The notes under the pieces were generated by a model, which had not been told where the DNA came from, made no database searches, and saw nothing but the letters and a program-made list of their open reading frames with translations. A DNA stretch of 14,798 bases. Origin: Thaumasiovibrio sp043421945. GTDB taxonomy: Bacteria; Pseudomonadota; Gammaproteobacteria; Enterobacterales; Vibrionaceae. The stretch spans positions 1 to 14,798 of the forward strand of contig JBHOGO010000100.1 of assembly GCA_043421945.1 (NCBI GenBank). The letters run 5' to 3'. This document shows, in pieces, positions 7,325 through 13,899 of the stretch. Each line of letters begins with the position of its first letter. The first letter of the stretch is position 1. The translations under genes were made by a program, and so were the position numbers.

Positions 7325-7921
7325 TTAAAAACGCTTGCCTGCAGACAACATGAACATCGTGTTATCGACTGTACCTCGATCTAACACGCCTGCACGCCCT
7401 AGTTCACCTGAATCCATTTCAAAATAAACGACTTCGATGCCACTGTAGAAATTTTTAGCGTTCGTATATCGGTAACCGATACCATAAATAGGTGTTGTAT
7501 CATTAGCAGATATTGGCGCCGAAACGTTATCTTTGTACTCCCGATCCCATTTCGCCATGCCACCTTTTAAATAGAGTACTGCATCATCAGCCTGATAATC
7601 ACCTAACCCGTCAAAGCGGTAGCCAAGGACAATGCTCCCTGTGTAGAGGTTATTATCATAATTAACCCGGTAATCCTTAAACTCGGTATTAAAAATTTCT
7701 GCGGTAAAGTTAGCACCAATAGCCAACTTACTGCCTACGGGAAAAAGTAGCGTCGACTCAATACCATACCCGAAGGACCAATCTTTCATCGAGCGAACGG
7801 ACGATTGCGCTTTCTGTTGCACTCCACCAGCTCGAACGCCAATAGAGAAATCATAACTAAGCGCCGTGGACGATGTAAGTATAAGTACGAACGCAACACC
7901 ACAACGCAATAACCTTTTCAT
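7325..7921 (-). CDS. Small outer-membrane beta-barrel protein
   Basis: A 198-residue exported protein. Residues 1-22 are a signal peptide (MKRLLRC, then hydrophobic VAFVLILTSSTAL, cleavage after ALS). The mature part, about 176 residues, alternates polar and aromatic residues in strand-length segments (for example SIGVRAGG, LAIGANFTAEIF, GSIVLGYRF, NFYSGIEVVYF). It ends in phenylalanine (SAGKRF), the C-terminal signal recognised by the BAM complex. The size fits an eight-strand barrel like OmpX/OmpW or the general porin-like family. I cannot say whether it is a channel, adhesin or structural protein. The ATG at 7921 follows GAGGAA. It is transcribed alone, with a promoter at 7951-7978 and a repeat-containing region further upstream. 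No convincing intrinsic terminator follows. Confidence 0.8.
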   Translation of the reverse strand: MKRLLRCGVAFVLILTSSTALSYDFSIGVRAGGVQQKAQSSVRSMKDWSFGYGIESTLLFPVGSKLAIGANFTAEIFNTEFKDYRVNYDNNLYTGSIVLGYRFDGLGDYQADDAVLYLKGGMAKWDREYKDNVSAPISANDTTPIYGIGYRYTNAKNFYSGIEVVYFEMDSGELGRAGVLDRGTVDNTMFMLSAGKRF

Positions 7922-7950
7922 ATCTATTCCTCAAACCATGAAGAACTCAA

Positions 7951-7978
7951 TTTATCGTTGCAATGATGAGGGTGCCAA
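7951..7978 (-). promoter_or_regulatory. Candidate promoter of the outer-membrane protein gene
   Basis: On the minus strand TTGGCA (7973-7978) and GATAAA (7951-7956) are spaced by 16 bp, giving a leader of about 23 nt before the ATG at 7921. The three ACTGCAA-type elements at 8018-8085 would lie roughly 75 to 140 bp upstream of the predicted start, a usual position for activator or regulator sites. Confidence 0.42.
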
Positions 7979-8017
7979 ATATTGAATTAAGGTGAATAGA
8001 AGCCCCTCGCAATAAAA

Positions 8018-8086
8018 ACTGCAAAAGAGGTAACAAAAGTACGGGTAACTTGCAGTCCCCCGAAAGAACTCAAGTTCAACTGCAAG
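8018..8086. repeat. Three ACTGCAA elements, two of them in an inverted pair
   Basis: ACTGCAA occurs at 8018-8024 and 8079-8085, and inverted (TTGCAGT) at 8050-8056. The last two extend to a perfect 8-bp inverted repeat, CTTGCAGT (8049-8056) with ACTGCAAG (8079-8086). Inside it a second short hairpin GAAC-TCAA-GTTC lies at 8066-8077. The group sits upstream of the outer-membrane protein promoter and downstream of the helicase terminator. It could be a set of protein-binding sites or a small structured transcript. Confidence 0.45.
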
Positions 8087-8123
8087 GTATTAAATTCGCT
8101 CATTTTATGACAAAGCCATAGAC

Positions 8124-8148
8124 AAAAAAACCCGTGCAATAGCACGGG
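8124..8148 (-). terminator. Intrinsic terminator of the DEAD-box helicase gene
   Basis: On the minus strand the stem CCCGTGC-TATT-GCACGGG (8131-8148) is perfect, with 7 GC-rich pairs and a 4-nt loop. A run of seven T (8124-8130) follows directly. It begins about 34 nt after the helicase stop codon at 8182-8184. This is the clearest terminator in the window. Confidence 0.93.
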
Positions 8149-8181
8149 CTTTCATCTGTTCTTCTATTTTACAGGGCGGTG

Positions 8182-9516
8182 TTATTCGCTTTCTGGGTTT
8201 TTACGTTTTTTCGGCATAAAGACAGAATCACCCACAGCAACATTTTGGTAGAAGCTCTTATCAACTTTCTTCGCTTGTTTTGGCTTCGCTGCTTTTGTCT
8301 GCTTAGGCTTACTGCCCGACGTTTTCTTCTTAGGTACAAAACGTTTCTTAGGCTTAGGTTTTAAGCCTTTGAACTTACCTTCTAGCCCTTCAATCGCCGT
8401 AAACTCAATGGTTTGTTCAAGGAATGCTTCAACATTCTTAAAGCTTTGCCAGTCTTTAGGACCCACGATTGAAAAAGCAGTCCCTTTATTACCAGCTCGA
8501 CCTGTGCGACCCACGCGGTGCACATACTCTTCGGCATGCTTAGGCATATCAAAGTTGATAACGTGAGAAACGTTTTCAATATCTAAACCACGTGAGGCAA
8601 CATCCGTTGTCACAAGGATTTTGTGCACATGACGCTCAAACTGACTCATAATATTATTACGTGCTGTCTGGTTCATGCTGCCACTTAGTGCAACCGCCTT
8701 ACGTCGATCTTTATTAAGAATTTCGGTCAAACGATCTGTATCACTTCGCGTTGCAGTGAAAATGATCACTTGCTTGTGGTCTTCGGTTTCAAGCAAATGA
8801 TTAAGTAACGCTTCTTTGTGGTCTAAGTGGTCACAAAGAATAAACTTCTGCTCAATGTCCTTATGCTCTTCATTCGATATACCCACTGAAATCTGCTTCG
8901 GTAGATTCAGTAGATCAGCAGCAATCGTATTCACTTGAGCATGGTCAAGTGTTGCTGAGAACATCATTGTCTGACGGCGGCGATGGTTAGCGGCTTCATT
9001 AATGCGCTTAAGTTGTGCTTCGAAGCCAAGGTCTAACATACGGTCTGCTTCATCAAGGATGAGCATTTCGAGACCTTCTAAGCTAAAGCTGCGGTGATCA
9101 AGGTGATCCGCCAAACGTCCTGGTGTTGCAATCACGAACATCGGATCTTGATTACGGAAAACTTTTACTTGGTCGTTAAAGTTTTCGCCGCCTAACACCA
9201 ATGTCGCATCATAAGGGGTACCAGCAATCAATAGCTTTAATTGACCATAAACCTGTTTAGCCAACTCACGTGTCGGTGTCAAAATCACAACACGAGGGTC
9301 ACGGCGACTAAATGGCTTAGAGCGATACATACGTTGCATCGCTGGCAACAAGAATGCCAACGTTTTACCAGACCCTGTTTTTGAAGAAGCTAATAAGTCT
9401 TTGCCAGCAATTCCCACTGGTATCGCCTGCGCTTGGATTTCTGTTGCTGCTCTGAAACCAAGATGGTCCACTTTCTTCAATAGACGATTGTCTAAACCAA
9501 GATCTTTAAATTGCAA
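8182..9516 (-). CDS. DEAD-box ATP-dependent RNA helicase, TTG start, basic C-terminal tail
   Basis: A 444-residue helicase that should unwind RNA duplexes in ribosome assembly or mRNA turnover. Visible motifs: Q motif around F3 and Q28 (TEIQAQAIP); motif I SSKTGSGKT (44-52); PTREL (81-85); GG (109-110); TPGR (131-134); DEAD (155-158); SAT (187-189); and, in the second domain, ATRSDTDRL (255-263), TTDVASRGLD (303-312) and HRVGRTGRAG (333-342). A lysine/proline-rich tail (about 385-440) probably binds RNA. I chose the TTG at 9514-9516: GGAG lies 7 nt upstream, and the protein then starts MQFKDLGLDNRLL, as family members do. The open frame continues 54 codons upstream, but that stretch resembles no helicase and contains the promoter. 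It most resembles the RhlE/SrmB group; the exact subfamily is unsure. The gene is monocistronic. Confidence 0.92.
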   Translation of the reverse strand: MQFKDLGLDNRLLKKVDHLGFRAATEIQAQAIPVGIAGKDLLASSKTGSGKTLAFLLPAMQRMYRSKPFSRRDPRVVILTPTRELAKQVYGQLKLLIAGTPYDATLVLGGENFNDQVKVFRNQDPMFVIATPGRLADHLDHRSFSLEGLEMLILDEADRMLDLGFEAQLKRINEAANHRRRQTMMFSATLDHAQVNTIAADLLNLPKQISVGISNEEHKDIEQKFILCDHLDHKEALLNHLLETEDHKQVIIFTATRSDTDRLTEILNKDRRKAVALSGSMNQTARNNIMSQFERHVHKILVTTDVASRGLDIENVSHVINFDMPKHAEEYVHRVGRTGRAGNKGTAFSIVGPKDWQSFKNVEAFLEQTIEFTAIEGLEGKFKGLKPKPKKRFVPKKKTSGSKPKQTKAAKPKQAKKVDKSFYQNVAVGDSVFMPKKRKNPESE

Positions 9517-9558
9517 AATGTCACTCCAACCCGAATCAGGTCCAATAGATAATGAAAA

Positions 9559-9578
9559 CCGACAGTAATTACTATCGG
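9559..9578 (-). promoter_or_regulatory. Hairpin at the 5' end of the helicase mRNA leader
   Basis: On the minus strand CCGATAGT-AATT-ACTGTCGG forms an 8-bp stem with one G-U pair and a 4-nt loop, followed by TTTT. With the start predicted near 9579, the hairpin would be at the very 5' end of a leader of about 63 nt. It could protect the mRNA from 5'-end-dependent decay, be a weak attenuator, or be an operator palindrome in the DNA. Confidence 0.4.
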
Positions 9579-9585
9579 GCGCGCG

Positions 9586-9615
9586 AGGATAGCACAAAAG
9601 CCCCAAAAATCGGAA
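9586..9615 (-). promoter_or_regulatory. Extended -10 promoter of the helicase gene
   Basis: The minus strand has an extended -10, TGC-TATCCT (9586-9594), with a poor -35, TTCCGA (9610-9615), 18 bp upstream. A GC-rich segment (CGCGCGCCC) follows the -10. An extended -10 can compensate for a weak -35. It lies inside the upstream open frame, which supports the shorter helicase start. Confidence 0.45.
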
Positions 9616-9849
9616 GTAAATGCTTGTTTTTAATTTTAACGATTCACTTAACAAGCCATCATAAGATTCCCAGATCACTGCCTTTCAGCTTCCACCATTA
9701 AGGTCAACCTCACGCAAAGTATACACCCAAAAATAAACCTTTACGGGAGATAAAGCTTCCCTCGCGACGATGAACAACTCTTCCTTCACACCATAGACGA
9801 TGAATGCTTCCGCTTGTAGTGAGAATGCTTCAAACCCAACGTTACACCC
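9616..9849. other. Central part of the helicase / Nudix divergent intergenic region
   Basis: The divergent gap between 9516 and 9926 is 409 bp. Apart from the promoters and hairpin listed separately, I see no gene here. There is a direct repeat GAATGCTTC at 9802-9810 and 9823-9831. Two very short ATG frames (8 and 17 codons) lack ribosome binding sites. Confidence 0.4.
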
Positions 9850-9878
9850 TTGAGCTCAACACTGTAACACGGTATAAA
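9850..9878 (+). promoter_or_regulatory. Sigma70 promoter of the Nudix gene with a flanking inverted repeat
   Basis: TTGAGC (9850-9855) and TATAAA (9873-9878) are separated by exactly 17 bp, predicting a leader of about 40 nt before the start at 9926. A short inverted repeat GTTACA (9841-9846) / TGTAAC (9863-9868) straddles the -35 and could be an operator. Confidence 0.55.
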
Positions 9879-9925
9879 AGCAGTCAATATCCACGGAAGT
9901 CCAATCATCCACAAGGAGAAGCAAT

Positions 9926-10435
9926 GTGAGTACCGTGCACCATACATGGAAGTCTTTTGAACTGATTGAAGAAGATGTCCTTTTTCCTGATAACGTCCAG
10001 CGTGCACATACAACATTACGTCATCCTGGTGCTGCTATCATTATGGCAAAAAACGATGAGAACCAATTTCTTATCCTCAAACAGTTTCGCCCTTCATTAA
10101 ACGATTGGATTATTGAATTTCCTGCGGGGACACGTGAAGACAATGAATCGTTTTTTGAATGTGCCCAACGAGAATTACCTGAAGAAACGGGGTATGCGGC
10201 ACAAGAATGGTACTCTCTCGGCCCGGTGTATGCTGCGCCTGGGTTTTGTGATGAAATGTTGGAAATCTATGTTGCTTCTTGCTTATCCCCAAACTCTGCC
10301 TCAAAAGATGATGATGAATTTATGGAAGTACTCTTTGCTGATATTACGACGCTCAAACAATGGGCAGTCGACGGCACGCTCAATGATGCGAAAAGCCTTG
10401 CTGCATTACTACGCTACCAACTGATTCATGGCTAA
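9926..10435 (+). CDS. Nudix hydrolase, ADP-ribose pyrophosphatase type
   Basis: A 169-residue enzyme predicted to hydrolyse a nucleoside diphosphate linked to another moiety, most likely ADP-ribose to AMP and ribose-5-phosphate. The Nudix box is complete at residues 68-90 (G68, five residues, E74, seven residues, R82-E83-L84-P85-E86-E87-T88-G89-Y90). A proline at 105 in AAPGFCDE, about 15-16 residues past the box, is the known marker of ADP-ribose-specific members. LILKQFRP (49-56) and IEFPAG (63-68) are also usual there. The start is GTG at 9926 with GGAG 7 nt upstream. It overlaps an out-of-frame ATG whose next codon is TGA (9924-9929), which can produce no protein. It is probably co-transcribed with the cyclotransferase-like gene 64 bp downstream. 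Family assignment is firm; substrate preference is inferred. Confidence 0.9.
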   Translation: MSTVHHTWKSFELIEEDVLFPDNVQRAHTTLRHPGAAIIMAKNDENQFLILKQFRPSLNDWIIEFPAGTREDNESFFECAQRELPEETGYAAQEWYSLGPVYAAPGFCDEMLEIYVASCLSPNSASKDDDEFMEVLFADITTLKQWAVDGTLNDAKSLAALLRYQLIHG

Positions 10436-10499
10436 AAAGTGCTTATCGCAATCACTTTAGTCGCTCAAACAACAACGGTATCAATTCATTGGAGCCTAA

Positions 10500-11060
10500 A
10501 TGTACATCGTCGGTTACGGTAGCTTAATCAATGCCCACTCTCGTCAATTGACGAATAATACTGGTGAATCACAACCCGTTTTTATCACCGGTTTCGATCG
10601 CCATTGGAGCAAGATAAACGGCTCCTATTCGCTTTCTCCACTTGCCGTGACGCCCGGTACAGGTGGCTTTAATGGTGTTCTAATTAATATTACTCGTGAT
10701 GCCCTTAAACAATTTGATGAACGAGAACATGGTTACCGACGAATTGAACTATCTCCTTCCAATGTGCATTTAAATCCCCATCACACGGTGTCCGACCCCA
10801 TTTGGATGTACATCAAAGACGACGTTCAAGCACCCTGCAATCAAATGCCGATTGCGCAAAGTTATATCGATACCGTACTAGCGGGGTGTCTAGCGATTTC
10901 ACCCGATTTCGCACAACAGTTCATCACCACAACAAACGGCTGGCAGCACCCAACAATGGATGATCGAAGCCAACCACTTTATGGACGAGTGGCTGGAGTG
11001 ACAAACCAACACCGTGTCACTATTGATGAGCTACTTTCCAAGCACACTCAGTCCAAATAA
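10500..11060 (+). CDS. Gamma-glutamylcyclotransferase-fold protein
   Basis: A 186-residue protein of the gamma-glutamylcyclotransferase / AIG2-like superfamily, whose members release 5-oxoproline from gamma-glutamyl amines or peptides. The nucleotide-like loop YGSLI (6-10) sits at the N terminus. NGVLINI (58-64) is the central strand, and FDEREHGYRRIEL (72-84) holds the expected catalytic glutamate (E76 by alignment with human GGCT E98). Later parts (YIDTVLAGCL near 122-131) match the longer bacterial branch. The real substrate is unknown; many bacterial members are uncharacterised. The ATG has GGAG 5 nt upstream. It follows the Nudix gene by 64 bp on the same strand with only a weak 6-bp hairpin (10436-10458) between, so a two-gene transcript is likely. 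Confidence 0.78.
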   Translation: MYIVGYGSLINAHSRQLTNNTGESQPVFITGFDRHWSKINGSYSLSPLAVTPGTGGFNGVLINITRDALKQFDEREHGYRRIELSPSNVHLNPHHTVSDPIWMYIKDDVQAPCNQMPIAQSYIDTVLAGCLAISPDFAQQFITTTNGWQHPTMDDRSQPLYGRVAGVTNQHRVTIDELLSKHTQSK

Positions 11061-11317
11061 TCCTACTAGGCAGCCTGAACGGCATGATGATTGAACTTGG
11101 CTATTTCACGCGGCACTCACATCGTACTCAACGCATACATTAGTGATGCGATAACGATTATTTACCATTGCACTTTCGTCATAGATACGCCTATAATCAC
11201 CGCAGGTGTTCTGGGCGCCTACCTCGCAAAAGCGCAAGCACCACATTTATCACACAAGCCTCAAGCTTGTATATCATCTCTGACCAATCGCGAGCAGGTC
11301 AATATTAAGGAGACGAT
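11061..11317 (+). promoter_or_regulatory. Intergenic leader of the 174-residue protein gene
   Basis: These 257 bp separate the cyclotransferase-like gene from the next ORF. A short hairpin, ACAAGC-CTCAA-GCTTGT (11254-11270), lies about 35 bp before the ribosome binding site AAGGAG and could be an operator or leader stem-loop. A TTG-started frame through this region lacks a ribosome binding site and runs into the next gene out of frame, so I do not call it. Confidence 0.3.
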
Positions 11318-11842
11318 ATGCATATCGACAAATCCGTTACTGCTGCAATAAATTCAGTGACTAAAGTGCAAGAAAATTCCTCTATGGCAAATCAGCCTGC
11401 AGCGGAAAATGAATCGGACTTTGACACCCGTCGCGAAGATATCCTTGCCTTTTTGTTAAAAGAAGCCAAGCAACTTCAGCGAGCATCGCAATCAGATTCA
11501 CTTACTCGTTCACTCCCCGTACTAAGGCGCTTATTGAACACTGAAACACTCACTGGATTGTCTTTGCCTGAACTCAAACGCCAACGCTCAATCATACAGA
11601 GAAAGCATCTTCTCCATATGCTCGCAAAAGAGAATGGTTTTGAACACTGGGCAGCATGCAAAAGACACCTTGAATGCATCGATAATGATATTGAACCTAT
11701 CGCGTTAATACTTCGAAACATAGGGTATCTGAACTTATGGTTTTCTAATTACGATGAAGCCTACGCTTACACCATTCAGCACGGTGGCAGGGCCATCAGT
11801 GTTGGAAAACAAGCGATGGTGATCACCGACAATCCGCTTTAG
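11318..11842 (+). CDS. Uncharacterised 174-residue cytoplasmic protein
   Basis: I do not recognise this with confidence. It has no signal peptide or membrane segment. Residues about 40-120 are charged and helical (ILAFLLKEAKQLQR, LPELKRQRSIIQRKHLLHMLAKENGFEHWAACKRHLE). The 'KHLLHMLAKENGFEHWAACKRHL' type of segment resembles the helical N-terminal modules seen in some glyoxalase-superfamily-like proteins. The C-terminal part contains NLWFSNYDEAYAY, HGG and VGKQAMVIT. The ATG is well placed, 5 nt after AAGGAG. After its TAG the -1 frame stays open to a stop at 11962-11964 and reads like ordinary coding sequence (SALVHTRKVYKVTVV). A frameshift shortening the gene is therefore possible, though unproven. 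It is transcribed in the same direction as the LysR gene, with a strong hairpin between. Confidence 0.65.
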   Translation: MHIDKSVTAAINSVTKVQENSSMANQPAAENESDFDTRREDILAFLLKEAKQLQRASQSDSLTRSLPVLRRLLNTETLTGLSLPELKRQRSIIQRKHLLHMLAKENGFEHWAACKRHLECIDNDIEPIALILRNIGYLNLWFSNYDEAYAYTIQHGGRAISVGKQAMVITDNPL

Positions 11843-11927
11843 TTCATACTCGGAAAGTCTACAAAGTCACCGTTGTTCGTGCCGATGTCATACTTCTCCA
11901 TGTTACTCACTCAGCAATAACTTTTGA

Positions 11928-11958
11928 TTCATCTCTGCACAAAACGTGTAGAGATGAA
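11928..11958. other. Strong 13-bp stem hairpin between the 174-residue gene and lysR
   Basis: TTCATCTCTGCAC (11928-11940) pairs with GTGTAGAGATGAA (11946-11958), giving 13 pairs (12 Watson-Crick, one G-U) around a 5-nt loop AAAAC. Outer arms CTTTTG (11921-11926) and CAAAAG (11973-11978) could extend it. There is no T-run directly after the stem on either strand, so it is not a standard intrinsic terminator. It may be a rho-independent-like transcript end stabiliser, part of a small RNA, or a DNA palindrome. Confidence 0.6.
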
Positions 11959-12085
11959 GACTGATTAACGAACAAAAGCAGTATTTAGTGACCTTCGGCA
12001 CTTTTCCCCGCTTGCTTGATAAAAGTAATACGCCGACACTTATCATAGGATAACGGATTAAAACTTTTGTTAATGAGGGAAGCGA

Positions 12086-13012
12086 ATGCCAACACATCAT
12101 CAGCTGATGTTATTTTTAGATGTCGTCAAGCAAGGCTCTTTCACAAAAGCGGCAGCGCTTCATAACATGGATAATTCAACACTATCCAAGCAAATTAAAA
12201 AACTGGAGTCGCAGCTTGGCGTCCAGTTACTGAACCGCTCTACTCGCTCTTTTTCATTAACGCCCGCGGGAGAAGAAATTTTACAACAAGTACATATCCT
12301 GCAAGAGACAATGGCCGATATTCAGATGATCGCTGACAGCTACCAATCTGAACCCAAGGGAAGGTTACGCATTACCTCGCCAACCTTTCTCGGTCAGCAA
12401 TACCTTCAACCCGTCATTGCACAATTTATGCATACATACCCGCAAGTAAAAGTGACACTGTCTCTAGATGATCTTAAAGCAGATATTATCTCTGATCATT
12501 TTGACCTCGCGTTCCGTTTAGGGAAACTATCAGAATCTAGCCTCATCGCGAAGAAAATAGCCGATACTCATTTTATTATCATTGCTGCAAACACATTTGT
12601 AGAACGTTACGGGATCCCTCAAAATCCTGAAGCACTCATAAAACTCCCTGCCGTTGTTTATAGCAACAGTGATGTAACGCTAAATCAATTAAGAATCACC
12701 ACTACCCCTCATAGCAACGAATATCAAATGCTAAAATTAGAAGGTAACTATCAAGTAAATCACGCGCATACTCTGGTTGACGCTGTCAAAGAAGGTCTGG
12801 GTTATGCGGTCATCGATCTATCAAACCTTAATCGTTCACTCAAAGAATTAAACCTTGTTCAACTCCTTCCAGACTATCAAATATCAACCATGGATACCGC
12901 CATCTACGCCGTTTATCCACACCGTAAACAGACCATGTTAGTGAAGGAGTTTATAAAAGCAGTACAAACCGATATTGGCTCACCACCAAAGTGGGAAGCG
13001 TTCCTCGATTAA
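12086..13012 (+). CDS. LysR-family transcriptional regulator
   Basis: A 308-residue regulator. The N-terminal winged helix-turn-helix (about 4-62) is classic: LMLFLDVVKQGSFTKAAALH, then STLSKQIKKLESQLGVQLLNRSTRSFSLTPAGE. A linker helix and a two-lobe effector-binding domain follow (about 90-300), beginning GRLRITSPTFLGQQYLQPVI. The overall look is of the large LysR group around AaeR/DsdC-like and 'CrgA-type' paralogues; the inducer cannot be read from the sequence. The ATG follows GAGGGA. LysR genes often control a divergent neighbour, but none is divergent here: the upstream gene points the same way. Its target may be itself, the YoaK-family gene 222 bp downstream, or something distant. A loose promoter (TTGATA with TTATCA at 18 bp) lies in 12010-12050. 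Confidence 0.9.
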   Translation: MPTHHQLMLFLDVVKQGSFTKAAALHNMDNSTLSKQIKKLESQLGVQLLNRSTRSFSLTPAGEEILQQVHILQETMADIQMIADSYQSEPKGRLRITSPTFLGQQYLQPVIAQFMHTYPQVKVTLSLDDLKADIISDHFDLAFRLGKLSESSLIAKKIADTHFIIIAANTFVERYGIPQNPEALIKLPAVVYSNSDVTLNQLRITTTPHSNEYQMLKLEGNYQVNHAHTLVDAVKEGLGYAVIDLSNLNRSLKELNLVQLLPDYQISTMDTAIYAVYPHRKQTMLVKEFIKAVQTDIGSPPKWEAFLD

Positions 13013-13234
13013 AACTGTTGAGGTATGGCGATACTAAACCGCAACTAAATGAATACCCTCTCGTATGTATTCTCTGTAAACATCACCTGAAGCTTTGATT
13101 TACTTTATAGTGAAGGCAAAAATTTCTTGCTAGCATAGGAAAAAACCAGCCTTTGATGTCTTTTTAGCTTCAATAATCCACTGGTGTTGATTTAACCACT
13201 ATTTTGCCTCCACAACATTCACGGATTTCACCCT

Positions 13235-13897
13235 ATGCTCACTCGTATACCTACATGGATTATTGTCGGCGCCATTTTGCTGGCATTTAGCGCGGGGTAT
13301 ATCAATGCTATTGCGTTACTGGTCTTTTCTAATAATGCCGTTTCCCATGTGACTGGTACCATTACACAAGCAATGAATAGTCTATCGCACGATACCAATG
13401 CTTCTACAACTCAGTATTTGCTCAGTATTGCCGGGATGTTCTTCCTTGGTGCCGTCACCAGCGGAATGATCATTAAAAATGAAGCGTTACGATTGGGGCG
13501 TCATTATGGCATTGCGCTCTTCTTAGAAGCCGCCGTTTTATTTGTCGCAACCTATTACTTTTCTCAACATCGGTTGGTGGGTGAGCTTCTTGCATCCTAT
13601 GCATGTGGATTACAAAATGCCATGATAGCGACGTACAGTGGCTCAGTCATTCGCACGACCCACTTAACAGGCATTGTTTCTGATTTAGGTTCAGCCTTAG
13701 GCCAGATACTGGTTCGTTCCAAGGTGAATACTCGTCAAATAGTGATGCAGTCATCCATTCTGGTTGCCTTTTCACTGGGAGCGTATTCCGGTGCAAAAGT
13801 TTTAGCTATGGTCAGTATGCAGGCAATGGTTGTTCCTGCAACCATCGTTCTAATTGCCGCGATTGGATATCAAGTCAATGTCATCAAGCAGCACTGA
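13235..13897 (+). CDS. YoaK-family (DUF1275) inner-membrane protein
   Basis: A 220-residue polytopic membrane protein of the YoaK/DUF1275 family, whose function is not established. About six hydrophobic segments are visible, starting near residues 8, 62, 90, 112, 168 and 195. The family signatures are present: AFSAGYINAIALLVF (18-32), SHVTGT (37-42), ACGLQNAMIATYSGSVIRTTHLTGIVSDLG (about 123-152). The ATG at 13235 has no good Shine-Dalgarno sequence; only CGGATT lies upstream, so expression may be low. It comes after the LysR gene by 222 bp and converges with the AlkD-like gene, leaving only 2 bp between stop codons. Confidence 0.85.
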   Translation: MLTRIPTWIIVGAILLAFSAGYINAIALLVFSNNAVSHVTGTITQAMNSLSHDTNASTTQYLLSIAGMFFLGAVTSGMIIKNEALRLGRHYGIALFLEAAVLFVATYYFSQHRLVGELLASYACGLQNAMIATYSGSVIRTTHLTGIVSDLGSALGQILVRSKVNTRQIVMQSSILVAFSLGAYSGAKVLAMVSMQAMVVPATIVLIAAIGYQVNVIKQH

Positions 13898-13899
13898 AT

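Noticed and set aside
7987..8103. 38-codon minus-strand ORF (MSEFNTLQLNLSSFGGLQ and on) between the helicase terminator and the outer-membrane gene.
   Set aside because: No Shine-Dalgarno sequence before the ATG, it begins just after an intrinsic terminator, and its composition is explained by the inverted repeats it spans.
9517..9678. 54-codon N-terminal extension of the DEAD-box helicase to an ATG at 9678.
   Set aside because: The extension resembles no helicase, lacks a good ribosome binding site and contains the likely promoter; the TTG with GGAG gives the family N terminus.
10436..10458. AAAGTG/CACTTT hairpin after the Nudix gene as a terminator.
   Set aside because: Six AT-rich pairs with an 11-nt loop and no T-run; unlikely to end transcription before the next gene.
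11091..11351. 86-codon plus-strand frame beginning at TTG.
   Set aside because: No ribosome binding site, unlikely composition, and it overlaps the well-initiated 174-residue gene in another frame.
11903..12100. 65-codon minus-strand frame across the lysR upstream region.
   Set aside because: No supporting ribosome binding site; it is antisense to the hairpin and the LysR start and reads as a shadow.
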